The position numbers were made by a program, and so were the translations under genes. Shown here piece by piece: positions 1 to 36,480 of a stretch of DNA of 64,000 nt. The stretch is from NCBI RefSeq assembly GCF_042242105.1, contig NC_092023.1, positions 16,285,933-16,349,932 of the forward strand, in the 5' to 3' direction. This DNA is from Pempheris klunzingeri (taxonomy: Eukaryota; Chordata; Actinopteri; Acropomatiformes; Pempheridae). The notes under the pieces are model-generated. The model made no database searches. It was not told the origin of the DNA and saw nothing but the letters and a program-made list of their open reading frames with translations. Positions within the stretch are counted from its first letter, which is position 1, and every line of letters begins with the position of its first letter.

Positions 1-2601
1 TATCAGTGGAATCGTATATATAATTTGCCTCTTTGTTTTGGTTTATTTGTCTGTATTGTGTAGGCCAAACATGTTGAAATATGTAACCCATGTTCTTTTT
101 CCTTTGGAAGGTGTAAGGAGGTTGTCATTACGGGAAGCAAGTCCTGGAACTAACTCGAACTAATTCTATTATATGTATCCGTCTTATCCAGTAATGTTTT
201 ATTCAGAACACCCCACCAACTTCTAAAACTCAACTCAACTATGGCACATTACTAACTGATCAAAACTTTCATGGGTGCATTGTGAAAAAGGCACAGAATT
301 GACTTTTTTGATTGATCTCTGAACGAATGTTACCCAGGAGAACATTAATTTGATTGGTTATGTTTAATATGTGTGTGTGTGTTTGTGTATGAAGATGATT
401 TCCTTGCTTCAGAAACTTCTAATGAGATTTAGTGCAGATCATTTGCCTTCAAGAGTTGTTTTCATGCCCAAATGAATGTATGATCAACCCTTTCTGTGTT
501 TTGTTTATATATAGCCGTTTGCCCCTGCCTCCCGCCATATCCTCACTAAACATCAACCATCGATGGAGCCTGTTACAGTGATTCCATCATAACTAGCTAC
601 AGCTCCAAAATGCTATGCTGTCCGTTTATCTTTTATACCCGCAGAGAGCAACTGCATAAGAATTTTTTCTTTTTTTTTTTAAGAGGGAACATTTTACTCT
701 TAGTCAAAAGGAAAAATCTACCCCAAATACCGACAATGTTCTACATATATTTTGGTGTTGATGTCCTTTCTTTTCTTTAGGCACTATAACGAGGTCATTT
801 GTACTTGTGAATTTTCAGAATACTCACTACTAGTCAGCAGGTTTTGGTATCAGACCTTCAGAATTGTGACGATCAACAAGCATACAGACAGAATTCCATT
901 AACAGAGATGCACAAGTATGAAGGCAACGTTTGATTGAAAGTAAATGGCCGTTCAAACCAGCCCTGCGTTTAAAAAAAAAAAAAAATGGATGATGAAACT
1001 TAAGTAAGCAAGTCCTGTTGGAGTAATAGATCCATGAGTTTGAGGGCTAATCAGACTAAAACACTGCATGACGGTAAATATCGCAATGAAGACTAAAAAG
1101 TGTGGATATTAGTCATTTTGTCTTTCACACTGACAGTTGCTAGGCAAACAGTAGAAACATACTGTTAGTGACCTACCAGGACTGTGTGCTTGCAAAAGTT
1201 GAGCCAGTTTCTTGCTTACCCAGCCTGCGTTGGCACCACTGCTGTGCCTCCGGAGTAGCATCATTCAAACTGACAAGGCGGCTGCATTTATTTACAATGT
1301 GCAGTTGGTGGTCTGAACACTTATGTTTACCTTCTTTGAGAGCGGTTAAATTTCCATTCTGGAAAAGTAAGTGTAAAGCCTCAAAATGCTTCAAACGAAG
1401 TCTTCACAGCATCTGAAACCTGACCAACAGCAGAATCTGAGTCTTGTGGCTGTCAGTTTTTCCAGACAATCCACTTTACACAGTGAGCTGTTGCAGTGTG
1501 TGCAGATTTGCAAAACTTGAAGTTCTCACTTAAGATTTGTTTTTTTCTCACCTCAGGCCAAACTACTTAGGCTTTCCTCACTTCTCATTAATACAAGTAC
1601 GTGTTGCCCACAATTAATGCTTTCGAGGAGCGTCTGCTCTTGGAAAGGAATCAAGAAATCAGTGGAGTGTAGCCCAGTAGAGGCTGTGGCAGCCGGCTGT
1701 CTTCCGCCCCACCCTAGAGTTTAGCTGTTGGCAACAATTTGTTGGATGACGCATTGTACAAACTAGATGAAGCATACTGAGGGCTTTAGGGCAGGTGTTT
1801 CTCAGCTCCTTAGCACCGGAGAGGCACACATTAGGCGTTTTATCCCTCCTACCTCACCTTAAGAAAGCTTCAAGCTCTCTCAAACCTTTTAATGTTTTTG
1901 TTTTTCACTCATTTTAGCTAACTAGCTGCAGCAGTCGTAGGAACACAGCACTTCCAGATCAAGTGGGATCATGGGTGATGAGCTTGATGACGTACTTACA
2001 AAATCAGTCTTCTGTTGTTTTTTGCAGTGTTGTGTTGTCTCCTCACAGCCGTAGACAGTGTTCCATAGGCTGGCACCAGGCCTGGTAGGATTATGGTTTT
2101 CTTTTCTTGCGTTTAAGTACAAAAAAAGATTGTCGATACCATAAATAAGACAGAACATCAACCAAAAGGTGTACAACAGTGGAGAGTTAACAGAGGGTAC
2201 ATTTTTCCTTTAACACAACTCCATAAAGACTTGTCCAAACTAATGGGAAAAGACACGTAATCAGCCAGACTCAGAGGAAGCAAAGGCGCATTTCTTGTTC
2301 TTTTCTGTGTAATAGATATGTTGCTCATGTAGATATTGGCTCACTGGCTGCTGTACTTGTCAGTCTCTCTGTATATCCAGATTTTTTGTGCAATATTTTT
2401 GTAGGAAATGAAGCTGATAATCAGGAATGAATTCCCCATGTCTGTGATTTATCTTCTTTTCTCTTTAAAAAAAAAAAAATGTGTCGTCTCTGTGCCCATC
2501 TGTGTCTGGTAATGTAACCTGAGGGTTTCTGGGGACCAATGAGAACCTCAGAGGAAGAGTTCTCTCCGTAACCCCCTCTTTTGGCCTGAGAAGCACTGCT
2601 T

Positions 2602-2603
<2 letters not shown>

Positions 2604-2634
<31 letters not shown>
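2604..2634 (+). repeat. (CTG)n trinucleotide repeat, about 10 units
   Basis: A pure CTG/TGC run is followed directly by three TTG units. It sits about 200 bases upstream of a plus-strand AATAAA, so it would be inside a 3' UTR if the neighbouring transcript is real. The opposite-strand frame reads as poly-alanine and is not credible as a protein. Confidence 0.85.
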
Positions 2635-2637
<3 letters not shown>

Positions 2638-2830
2638 TTGTTGTAACAATGTGCTCTTCTACAGAACTCATAATCACACGCCCCCCCCCAGTCCTAACCT
2701 TTGAAACTGCACTTACATTATGACTGCCCACCACGGCTTTCAGCAGGTCAAGATGATGTTCTTTTTGTGTATGTGAGAGATGTTGTTTTCGAGAAGGCTC
2801 ATGTGATGAAGCTTTATTGTACATAACCTA

Positions 2831-2836
2831 AATAAA
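2831..2836 (+). other. Candidate poly(A) signal, plus strand
   Basis: Canonical AATAAA with a T/G-rich downstream element within about 30 bases. A second AATAAA lies near 3100. It would end a transcript entering from the left edge of the window. Sequence alone does not prove use. Confidence 0.3.
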
Positions 2837-5204
2837 CAAGCTCAAATGAATTCCCATCACTCTGCTTTGTGGTTTAATCAGCTCACACAGGAGAACTTTG
2901 AAGGCACAATCTGTGATCCCAATGGGAGTTTGCTCACACAGGGATCTTATAACACGCAGACTAACACCAGACAATCACCGAATCTAATTTAAACGGATAT
3001 GCGCATGTGGACCAGTTACTCAATTGATGGATTGAGCGCTCTAACGTCATTGTACACAAACATATCGCTATCTGTACAAAAAGATCTTGTCCCAAACAAA
3101 ATAAAGTCAGTGTGCATTTAGAAGTTTGTCTGATTCTGGGGGGGGGGGGGTCTGTCTGATTGTATAATTGGGACAAAGTGGTTGTGCATTGCATTGTACA
3201 GACGACAATATTAAACACACACAAAGAAAACTTAATTTCCACTTACTAGCTTTTCCCTGTGCCTTCAACTGCATCACAAGACCAGCAGAATATTGTTCAC
3301 AGATGACTAATGACACCTAACAGAGTTGAAAGCTCTGGAAAAAGCCAGTAAGTGAAATTTGAGTTAAAGTTTTTACATCAAAATACAAAATCCCAGGAAA
3401 AAACCAAAACCACCAACGTGTTCCCTGGTGTTCAGACTGAAAACAGCGCTGCGTAAAAAGAATACGAGGGCCTGTGTTACTTCAGGTGAGATGATGAAGT
3501 GTGACTCAGGAGTTCGAGGGCTTATCAGAAGGCAGAACACTGCACAGCGGTTTATAATCAAAGAAGGAAGGCTCTGTTCTCTTCATGCAGTCTATTGTTG
3601 GCTTCAGCCCAATCAGCAGCTGGATCCACCCACAGTCCAGCAGATCCACATAACAATCACATCCACTCCGAAACCGCCCTGTGCCTCTACATCATGCGCT
3701 CAGCTAGACTTTAGCCAGACTTTTAGCCAGATGAGCCATTTTCAATAAGGAATTTGGATATGGAAGAAATGCTGATCCTAGAGGAAACGGATCTTAAATC
3801 AGTCACGAGTGAGCTGGGACTGTTGCGGCCTAAAGCTGGTACAGATCTGCAAGCTTGGGTGTGTGCCGGTATTGGTGTGCAAAAACACACCAGATCCTTT
3901 GCAGATCCTCATCAGATGCTGGGACACATCTTCCAAGAATCTGGCTGAGTTTCACTTTGCTGTCAGGGAACATGGTTGGATGTGGCACCTCCTCCGTGGC
4001 TGTCTTCCTATCCATAAGGCACCAGTATGCTTCATCTATTCAACCCCTGACTGCTTGTTGAATGGTTTAATAGCTTTCGAGGCTGGATTAGGGGGGCTGT
4101 ATCTGACCATTTCAACAACTTTCCAAAACTAATGACGCACCATACACCCCCCACTTCGCGCAGTACATTGTGCAATGCAAACTAAATTCTGGGACCAGGG
4201 AAAAGGTGCGCCCTGGGTCTGTGAGACAGCACCAATTACATCATTGCACAGGTTTCTAGGTGTGCACATAAACTGAGAAGTCTGACGCAGCAGCCATGCA
4301 GCAGACCTTCCTCTGTCTTTCTCTGCTGCCTGGCTTCTCTAACCTGTCTGTTTAGCTGAGCCCCTGTCCCATTCCTTCTCACCCAAGACATGAATCTTTA
4401 AAAGTGAGTCCGCATCCGGTGCCATTTGTTCACAGTAGGAAAAACATAGCACATCACCCGCTACAGACACCCTGACAGTACAAAACTGTGCTCCGACAGC
4501 TCAAGAACTTTTTTCTTCTTTACATATTTGAGTACATTGCATCAAAGATATATAATATTTACCTTCAGCGATGTCCCTTCCCAAAAAAAGTGTTATGGTA
4601 GAATGTAAAGAGTGTTTGGTGAAGCTTCCCTGTTGCTGTAAGACACACAGCTGTCTGGGTTCTTAGCGTAGAGGAAAACAGGGAAGGTACTGTGTGAGCA
4701 TCTGCAAAGTAATTGTGGCCCAGTGGTGAGATGGACAGGCTGATTACAGTGTGTCTGCTCCCACATTTCCCCATCATGGCAACTCATTCTGCTGTCTTTC
4801 ACCGCCCAGCACAGGCAATCAGCGTCAGTATTTCTGTTACCAGAACTGAAAAGCATATTTGCTCTTAGCTGTTTGGTATTTTTATGGTACTTTTATATGT
4901 TACTCCTCAGTTTGCTCCAAACTGTCATGTCAGTAATGGGAACAGCATTCAGAGTGTTTTTCTATGCACCAAAAGGTAATGGTGCTGAAAATCCACCTGT
5001 CTCTATATTCTGTTCAGTGTTGTCCTTTTTGAGGAGAAAACCGCTCTTCCAGAGTATACAGAGAATATGGCGCCAACACAGGTAAGAAATGGGAAAAGGT
5101 AACGTCCAGTCGGTGAGATAAATGTAAGACAACTCACATACTGACACATCCAAGTGTGTGTAGTAAGTGTAGATTAGCATGGCACGTGAATTTGTGAAGC
5201 GTTT

Positions 5205-5265
5205 CCACATTTTTTTTAAATTTCCCCGTCGTGGGACTAATAAAGGAATATTTTATCTTAGGAAT
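5205..5265 (+). repeat. Retroposon 3'-tail-like sequence
   Basis: The phrase TTTCCCCGTCGTGGGA followed by CTAATAAAGGAATATTTTATC closely resembles a sequence found at the ends of abundant fish interspersed repeats. The repeat at 25845-25905 has a related phrase. Only the tail is recognisable. The family is not assigned. Confidence 0.35.
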
Positions 5266-5599
5266 ATCTTATAAGCAGACCCGGCATTGCAGCAATATGG
5301 TGGTCCACGCAGTGAACAGTAAGTTTTGAGCTTGATAGAAGTCTTTGATATTCAGTGGATGCTTGTGAAGTTCAGAGACTTGTCATGCAAACATCAGTAT
5401 GCTGATGCTAAGATCCATTCCAGTGCAGCTTTTCCATAGCCTTTAAACACGTTTTCAAGGAAATCAAAAATCACTACGTGTGACACAATGTTCTGAACAT
5501 TACAGTGTATTATAAACACATATTATAAACACAATGGACATTACAGCAGTTTATGAACAACTCAGTTTTCTAGTCACTTTCCAAACATTTCTGAAAAGC

Positions 5600-5600
<1 letters not shown>

Positions 5601-5669
<69 letters not shown>
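5601..5669. repeat. (TCTA)n tetranucleotide microsatellite
   Basis: About 17 nearly perfect TCTA units. It is likely length-polymorphic. Confidence 0.95.
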
Positions 5670-8600
5670 GACTACTGTAAGACCTAGTGTAGTGCTACAG
5701 TACACTGCTGCTCAGCTGTAGGCTAAAGTTCAGCTGCTTCTCTCAGTGCTTCGTATGTTTGCGACTGACTGTTCTAAAGATTGTCGGCTCTGTCCGTTGA
5801 GGCTGAACCACTTGAGATTATTTAAAGACAGACACATTTTTCACGACAGTTTATAAATAAATGATAGCAAATGGCATCGTAAAAGACACTTCAAAACAGC
5901 AACACCAATAGCACTGAGTACTCTTTTCGTTTGAGAGTCAAGAAAGCACTTGAGATATTCAGGAGAGTTTCATTATTTCATTGCACAGTGACTGTAACAA
6001 CAATTTAAGGCATGATAAACACATGGAATGCAAATACTTCAGAAAACGATACTGATTCACATACTGTCTGTTCATATCCATCCCTGTTTCTACTTATCAG
6101 TGACGTTAACAGAAGAAAAGAGTCTGCGTTGTTGTTTATTATCCACCGTAGAAAAGGGAGTAGTTGGACTGAAGGACATGATTAACACCTTTGACCTTGA
6201 AAAAGTTTAATCTCTGAGAACAAGAGGCAACCGATGACATCAGCTGTGTTAGCCCGGTCTATAAGGCGGATATTGGTATTGTAGTAAACATCAGGCCTCA
6301 GGACAGTGCCACCTGATATGAAAGGCAGTGTAGAATGTGATGTGATTAAATCATTATTGTACAAATGTTCATGATTGTCTGTGAAAGACCCTTAAAATGA
6401 CTGATTCCAGAGTGACATGTTGCTATTAGTGGTAGGATTTAGTTTACTGGTTCAGTGTCCCATTGTTTAAATGGCTTTTCCACTCAGATATGGTGGAACC
6501 AATGAGTACTTTCTACATTTTATGTTTTTAATTTTTAATTTTTGAAAGGATTTGAATGAATATAAACACAGAATGTCCCCTCATGGCACCTTTACTTAGA
6601 GGAATAGTTTGACATTTTTTTGGAAATATGCTTAAGTCCTATTCACGTCCAGCAATTTGTAATTTGTAATTTGTGGTCTGTGATCTCAGTCCTGTGTAAA
6701 TCTGCCATGTCTGTAATTTGTAAAAATTTCACTGCAAATAGCAATTTCTAAACCACATGAGCATCCTTAGTAGGATTAGTGTAACCAATGTGAATAGGGC
6801 TTTATTCACTGTTTTAAATAAATGGGGTATGACTCTGCTCTTTAGAGGTACTGGTAGGTTGACTGTGTTACATGTGGACAGCGATGGGCTAGGTGTTCCC
6901 CCTGCATCCAGTAAGTATGCTAAGCTAAGCTAACCAGCTGCATATTAATCACACAGACATGAAAGTGACATTAATCTTTTCTTTTCACCCTCAAGAAGGT
7001 GAATAAGCGTGTTTCCCGACATGTCAGACTATTCCTTTGATGCAGATGCAGTGACAAATGAATGCATGTGACAACAGACATTTCGCACGGCGGACATTTT
7101 CACTTGTCATGGCAAAGGAAATACAGGTGTAGTATAGTAATACCATAACGATGGCTCAGGGCAGAAACACACAGAAAGTGGCAAAGTTGCCAAGAACATC
7201 TCCCCCACCCAGTCAGTGGGCAGATCCATCAAGCTGTCAGTCAAAATGCAGCTTTACTGCTGCTTACACTGTTGTTTTGGCTCATGATACAAATCAGTGC
7301 AGTAACTGCATCTGATGAGAATGTTGTAAAATTCTGCAAATTTACTTACAATAAAACTATGACAGCTGTCGGCTATGATGTTGCACTACCTGCCCCCTAT
7401 GCACACATACCAACACCCTGGGACTGGATCATCTAAAAGGAATGAAGTTGTTATTACCATAAATAACACCTGTGCTTTTTTCTGACATGTCAAAATGAAA
7501 AAGATCATTTGTAAACAGCTATCTCTGTGTTTATTGATATAATAATATCAGCAGTGGAAACATAACAAGTGTACGGATGGACAAAAGGAAAAATGGACAG
7601 GGGATTGCACTGCAGGAGAAGTTTCTATTGGTGTTTTAATGCATTTTTTTGTGGGTTGCAATTGCACACAATCCATCCATCCAATGTTATGAATTCAAGC
7701 AGACTGCAGTTGCTGTCATAGCAAGTAATAGACTCCCCAGAGGCATTTTTTTTTTTCAAGCCTACTGGCAGCACTTGATGCTCCCAACTGATTGGAGGGA
7801 CAGCTGATTAAAACACCCGCAGTGACATCACTGTTTAAGGTGTGGCCAAGAGCGAGAATCCACAGATCGCTGCGCTGGCTTTTGAGGGAACAGAGAGCTT
7901 CAGAGTCCAACACTGAAATAAGTCATATTAGCTGTGTCCAGTCAACCTTTAAACAACCCTGCTCTGCACACACAGCTATGAGAGTTGGACAGCATCCAAA
8001 CATAATGCTGCATTGCACGCATTTCTGTCTAATACCTGGTATATTATATGAACTTTAGTAGGTGTAATAATACAGGGTTAATGCTGTTATAATAAACTGT
8101 GAAAGTATAAACACTTCTTCTAGAGCGGTGGGTGCGGTTTGACATGGAAACAGGTCTTATGGTTTTTCATATGTATTTCTCTACAGCACTATCCGTGTGA
8201 CATGACTGGACCGCACAGAGAGTACACACAGGTATTCTCAAAGTATTCCAATAATGGACTTTTTAAACAGAAATACAGTTTTCATTCTCCAGTGAATTCC
8301 AGTGTCCACTTTTTCCACTTTGATTTGTTCACGACGAGATTAGCACATTAAAAGCCTGACAATAAAGGCAGGGCAGGAAGACATTTAATGTGAAAACCCT
8401 GGAAGTGTTTGTGGAGGTGAATGGAATCAGTGAGTGAAGAGAAAAAAAAAACAAAAAAAAAAACTCAGAGCAGCATAGTGATGAGCATGGCCTAACTCTC
8501 ATGTTGTGCCGCTTGGATTAGTGCTGTGGGAATGCACCTGTTGACTTGATATAATTAATTTATCAAGATGATAGAAGTTCAAAGATGTTTTGAATTTGCA

Positions 8601-8710
8601 TTAACTGGAGAACAGAGAAAATCAGGAATAAGGAATAATGTTCTAGGCCTGGTTCTCTGTGCCACTGAGATAAATAAAGGCCACTATTTGAGAATTTACA
8701 GTATTAATGA

Positions 8711-8716
8711 TTTATT
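8711..8716 (-). other. Candidate poly(A) signal for slc18a2
   Basis: TTTATT on the plus strand reads AATAAA on the minus strand, about 755 bases past the slc18a2 stop codon. It lies in a near-palindrome that also reads AATAAA on the plus strand, so it is ambiguous. The weaker ATTAAA near 9093 is an alternative and gives a 3' UTR of about 380 bases. Confidence 0.25.
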
Positions 8717-9470
8717 AAATAAACAACAGTACGAACAGCTTTCAATGGTCTTTTTTTCTAAAGTTGCCAAAATGCAAAAAGACACGTGATTTCTCTTCTT
8801 GTTAGGAGGATATCATGTGTCTACATTGTGTTTTAGCATACATTCCTCATCCTTTTCTTAAGCAGCTCTAATGTGTTGAATCCCCACGTAGTTCAGCCAG
8901 AACAGTTTGGCCCGGGGAAGTCTAAAGTGTGTATCAATGCAAACAAGTGCCATAAACTGTGCCAACAATTCTTCCTTGACATACGTATGAGTTGTCAGTT
9001 CCTTGACATACTAAGCAATTCCCCGATTTACCAGCACGTGTGGTAATAACACTCTGGACAGTATCAGTGAGATACAGAAGACAGAAATGAGACTTTTAAT
9101 GGCTGACACATGAATTAAGACAGATTTGTATTCAAAATAAACCAGCAAAAGCACATTTGTTGCTCAGCACCCTTCTACTGCCTAAAAAGTGCTTTTTGAC
9201 ACATCTCTCTACTGAATAAGGCTGTTGGCTGAAAAAATATCTCTCACACAATGCACTTGCAACCACAGATCGAGAACAACTTTGGTTCGCTCCAGTACAA
9301 CTGCTAAGAGGACATTGAACAGTGAAGACTGAACGTGGGACATTCACATGGAAATATCTTGGCTGTTTTGTTTCGCTGCTGTTTTTTTTTTTTTTTTTTT
9401 TCTTCTGTGTTTCTTTTTTGTACAACAAAATAGATCCTCTGAAGGGTTAACCTGCATGGCTGGTATCCTG

Positions 9471-32993
<23,523 letters not shown>

Positions 32994-33189
32994 GGTGGTG
33001 GTGCTGGTCCCGAGCGTGATAGAAGAGCTGAACGACAAGTCCTCCTGGGGGGAATGGAGACAGACAGGGTGGGCGGTGGTAGTGGGTCAGTCACCTGCAA
33101 CAGCTGCTGGATCAGAAATAACCAACAAAGCGCTCAGATGTCGTGGAGCAGTGAGTGCAGTGCAGTGCAGCGCGGTGTGGAGAGCTTAC

Positions 33190-33255
33190 CTTGGATGGCC
33201 AGCAGCAGCAGCAGCAGCAGCAGTGCTGGAGGAGGAGATGCTCTCTTTCTACTGA
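33190..33255 (-). other. slc18a2: Predicted non-coding first exon (5' UTR) of slc18a2 with CTG repeat
   Basis: A strong minus-strand donor (CCAAG|GTAAGC, donor GT at 33189-33188) and an acceptor with a C-rich tract (CCCCCCAG|GAGG, next exon from 33044) predict a 5' UTR intron of about 145 bases just upstream of the start codon. Mammalian SLC18A2 also has a non-coding first exon. The exon carries about eight CTG units on the sense strand (CAG on plus, 33201-33224). The upstream edge is a guess based on the CRE position. The region could also remain unspliced. Confidence 0.45.
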
Positions 33256-33268
33256 CTGGACCCGCTGC

Positions 33269-33276
33269 TGACGTCA
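33269..33276 (-). promoter_or_regulatory. slc18a2: Palindromic CRE (TGACGTCA) in the slc18a2 promoter
   Basis: A perfect 8-base cAMP response element lies about 275 bases upstream of the start codon and just before the predicted first exon. An ATTTAAAGG stretch lies immediately upstream. Mammalian VMAT2 promoters are known to use a proximal CRE, so this is probably the functional equivalent and would link expression to CREB signalling. Confidence 0.6.
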
Positions 33277-33944
33277 GCCAACCTTTAAATGGAGGTCCCT
33301 GTCAGACCTGCAGTCAGGGAGCCCCTCCAGTCCCCTAAGGCTGACTTCTAGACGGGTTTGATGTCATGCACAAGATCGATTATCAGAAATGATGAAGAAC
33401 ATGAATGCTGATTTTGCATTCACTGATGTTTTCTTCTCATGGGTGTGACAGCGGGTGCCTTTAAGATTCACCACAATATAATTATCTTCAAGCAACAAGA
33501 TTAAAGAAAAACAAAACCAAAAAAACAATACATACAAACAATATTTCATCTTTATGGAGTTTTGGTAAACATGCAAAACCTGCAAGTCTTTAATTGAACA
33601 TTTTGGGCTTCATTTTTGGTTTGGTGTGGAAATTCAGCTGTTTTCACCCTTGATGTCACGAACTCAGTGCACATTTTGAATTTAATCTTAATTTGTGTTC
33701 AACTGAGAAGCACATAAATGCATTTGTCTGATCTATATTTGATCTCTTCGATCACGCCTAAACCTGTTTAATTGATTGGGAGTCATCCTTTCTTATATGT
33801 GTTCAATTTAGTAACATGAGTGATTGATGTGTTGAGCAGTTTGGTCTTTTATGATTATGAGTCGAATTATTCTAGCTATGTGCCTTTAGACCCTTGTGTG
33901 AAACCACAGACCTCCGGCAGGTGGTAAATTGTGAATTATTATCC

Positions 33945-34375
33945 CTGAGCACAGGTGTATGTTCAGGTGGTAGTCACCATTTGTGAAAGGTGCATGAAAC
34001 CAGTTTCAGTATTAATCTTTACATCAAACAGATAAGAAATACAAACATTTTACACACATGTCTTCAGGTTATTTCGCCTGATATTGAGGTCAGTATCACA
34101 TGCAAATTTTATCTTTAAAAACCTCCCTATTCTTTATGGCCCTAACATAACCACTCATGTAGTCGTGAACCTGATAGTTCACATCGCACGGGGAAGAGGC
34201 TGTAGGAGCACAGATTTATGTTTAGCTGGTAACTGCCATTTGTGAAAAATGTGTAAAACAGGTCCTGTTTGGCTCTATCTCTAAGCAGTGATCAGCAGCG
34301 ATCTTTACATCATCATTAATCATCCTCTCATCTTCAGATTTACTAGTATCACTTATCCTCGGGGTCAGTTTGACC
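33945..34375 (+). repeat. Imperfect direct duplication, unit about 245 bases
   Basis: Blocks recur in order: CACCATTTGTGAAAGGTG / CTGCCATTTGTGAAAAATG, ATCTTTACATCA in both, TCTTCAGG / TCTTCAGATT, then GAGGTCAGT / GGGGTCAGT. The second unit ends in GGGGTCAGTTTGACCC. Identity is low and patchy, so the duplication is old, or these are two copies of one interspersed repeat. Confidence 0.4.
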
Positions 34376-36480
34376 CTAGCAATGTAAGCCTCTGTAAAAG
34401 AACTGTAACTAAAATTGTTACCCAAGTTTATGTATCATGTACTTTAAGCCTCTTTGTTGATTCCTCCTCTAAATAAAACAACCCTCCCTTCCTCACCAAT
34501 AGAACAATGCACTATAGTAACATGTACGTTATTATGTTATGAGGAAAAACAAGCACACTTAAGTGCTTGCTATGCATTTTCTGAACTGACAGAGGGGCGG
34601 GGGCCTGGATTGTAAAGAAAGGGTAAATGCAGGACGAGGTTATCATGCTCTTGTTTCTCTGTTATCAAAGTGTGCTTAATGGGAGGAAATGGCTGGAATG
34701 CTGCCCTTCCACTGTCGGCATTGCTAAGGTTGGCTGTTCCTTCAGTTTTTTAGTTGCGAGCCCCTGCCAAAAATGAGCAACCCAATATAGGCTTGCAAGT
34801 AAGTAACAGTCAAGGTTTTCCAACTCTCTCCGCACACAAGCCTCAAACCCTTTAAGTTTGTCGTCTCAAGTCGCGTTCCATACTCCTTTCAGGAATGGTG
34901 ATTATTACCGAAAAATATAGAGCAGGAAAATGCATGAATGTGTATCTTTACTGAACACAACGATGCCTTTGCTAGTAATAAAGTACAAATGAAACCCAAG
35001 TTGTTATAACTTAAACTATAAGTTATTATAAGTTAACTATAAGTTATTGTTTAAGTTATTGTTGTTATTACTTAAACTATATTTTCTAAATCTATATTAA
35101 TATATACATTCACATATAGTTGTTATAGCAGAACACAGAGGATGGGCACTGAGCTACCAGATCCATACAATAGAAGAGAACTTATTTATATAGAGCTCAA
35201 AGCTAAAGTTATAAACTAATGCATATTATCAAGTTGGGTTCTGATTTTGAACAATACTGAGCGAATTAATGCGGTGGATTAAACTTGGAAAATATCAATG
35301 TTAATTAGCATGAATGCTAATGTCATCCCATTACATCAGTACCTGTGTAATCCCTTCTCCCGCTTTTTGTGTTCACTGTCTGGACAGACGGGTATTAATG
35401 TGTTGCCCTTTCGTCTCTTTGTGTCAGCCACTCATCTTAATGTCTGACTTGGTCCTCATTTCATAGCAGGCTACAGGGAGCTGAGTTACTCATGAAGCTT
35501 TGAGGCCGTCATTATGGTGACATCTCCTGGGCCACCTGTGGTATGACATTCATAGAAGGATTCAATAACGAAACAGTGAGTCAGAATATATGGACTCAGA
35601 ATATGGTCTCACTCATGTTATTATTGATATTTTGTCCAGTAAAAGTTCTGATTATAAACGGATCGTCTCTAATGAGTCCACATTCTGTTTGCACAGTAAA
35701 TGCTGCGGCACACCAACGAGCACATCCTGTATTGTAACCCAGTATGACAGAGCCGAGATCTGAAGTCACTGGCTCTGCAAGTTTTCTAAGTGTTTGAACA
35801 CACCTCGGTGTGATGATGATTTTCACTAAGCCTGCTTGCATTCTGCTTTGCTGCGTTTTGTTTTTATCATCATACCAAGGTTTTCAGCTCAGCTGAGTAA
35901 GACATTTTTGTGATATTTGTGACCTTTTTCTCCACATTTCTCTTCTTTCCTCTCAGATTTTTTTAATGTGTAAATTGAAATTGCTCATAAACACAGGTGG
36001 ATGGAAAAAATGCTTGTTGATACATCTTACCTCAGTACTTGTGCTTTCAAAGGTTATTACTGAGATTGATGAGAGCAGTGAGAGTGAACCAAAATAGCGG
36101 CGCTAGAGTCAACAATTTGACCCCTTGCACTCATATTGATTGGTGCAGCTTAAAGGTAACAAAAGGTCTACTAACTTCACTTCCACTGATATGTCACAAG
36201 TTGAAATATTATCCGATGTATCCGAAACCGTTGACACATACAGTATATGTTATCAATCCTTCCTCACAGTCACATTTCCACACCGAATGGAAACAGCGAA
36301 AGTTATTCCACACTGTGAAAGCGGAGATAAACGTTTATTTTGCAATTCCAGGCTAGTATCTTTCCTTACCCAATTTTCAAAAGTGAAAGAAAAGTTATTT
36401 GTACATTAACTTGATGACTTCTTTGATAAACATTTACAGTTAAACATGCAGTTTATTAAGTGACCACCAGTATGGATTTT

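Larger units (their letters stand above)
1..2836 (+). other. Non-coding stretch, possible 3' UTR of a plus-strand neighbour
   Basis: No reading frame here resembles a known protein, and the longest open frames are short and lack family features. The stretch ends at a good AATAAA (2831-2836) followed by a T/G-rich patch near 2860, as expected for the end of a plus-strand transcript. In mammals SLC18A2 lies tail-to-tail with PDZD8, so a long pdzd8 3' UTR converging on slc18a2 is a reasonable guess. No pdzd8 coding sequence is visible, so this remains inference. It could equally be plain intergenic DNA. Confidence 0.25.
2837..9470. other. Intergenic region downstream of slc18a2
   Basis: No supported gene. 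It contains a poly(G) tract near 3140, a retroposon-like tail at 5205-5265, a TATC microsatellite at 5601-5669, A-rich tracts near 8445 and a 22-base T run near 9381. The slc18a2 3' UTR must occupy the part next to 9470. An ATTAAA variant on the minus strand near 9093 and an AATAAA at 8711-8716 are its candidate ends. Confidence 0.5.

Noticed and set aside
2465-2824. 119-residue minus-strand frame with poly-alanine
   Set aside because: The alanines come from the CTG repeat read in antisense. There is no other support.
32994-33038. N-terminal extension of slc18a2 starting at 33038
   Set aside because: The codon there is TTG, not ATG. The ATG at 32993 has a perfect Kozak context and matches the VMAT N-terminus in length.
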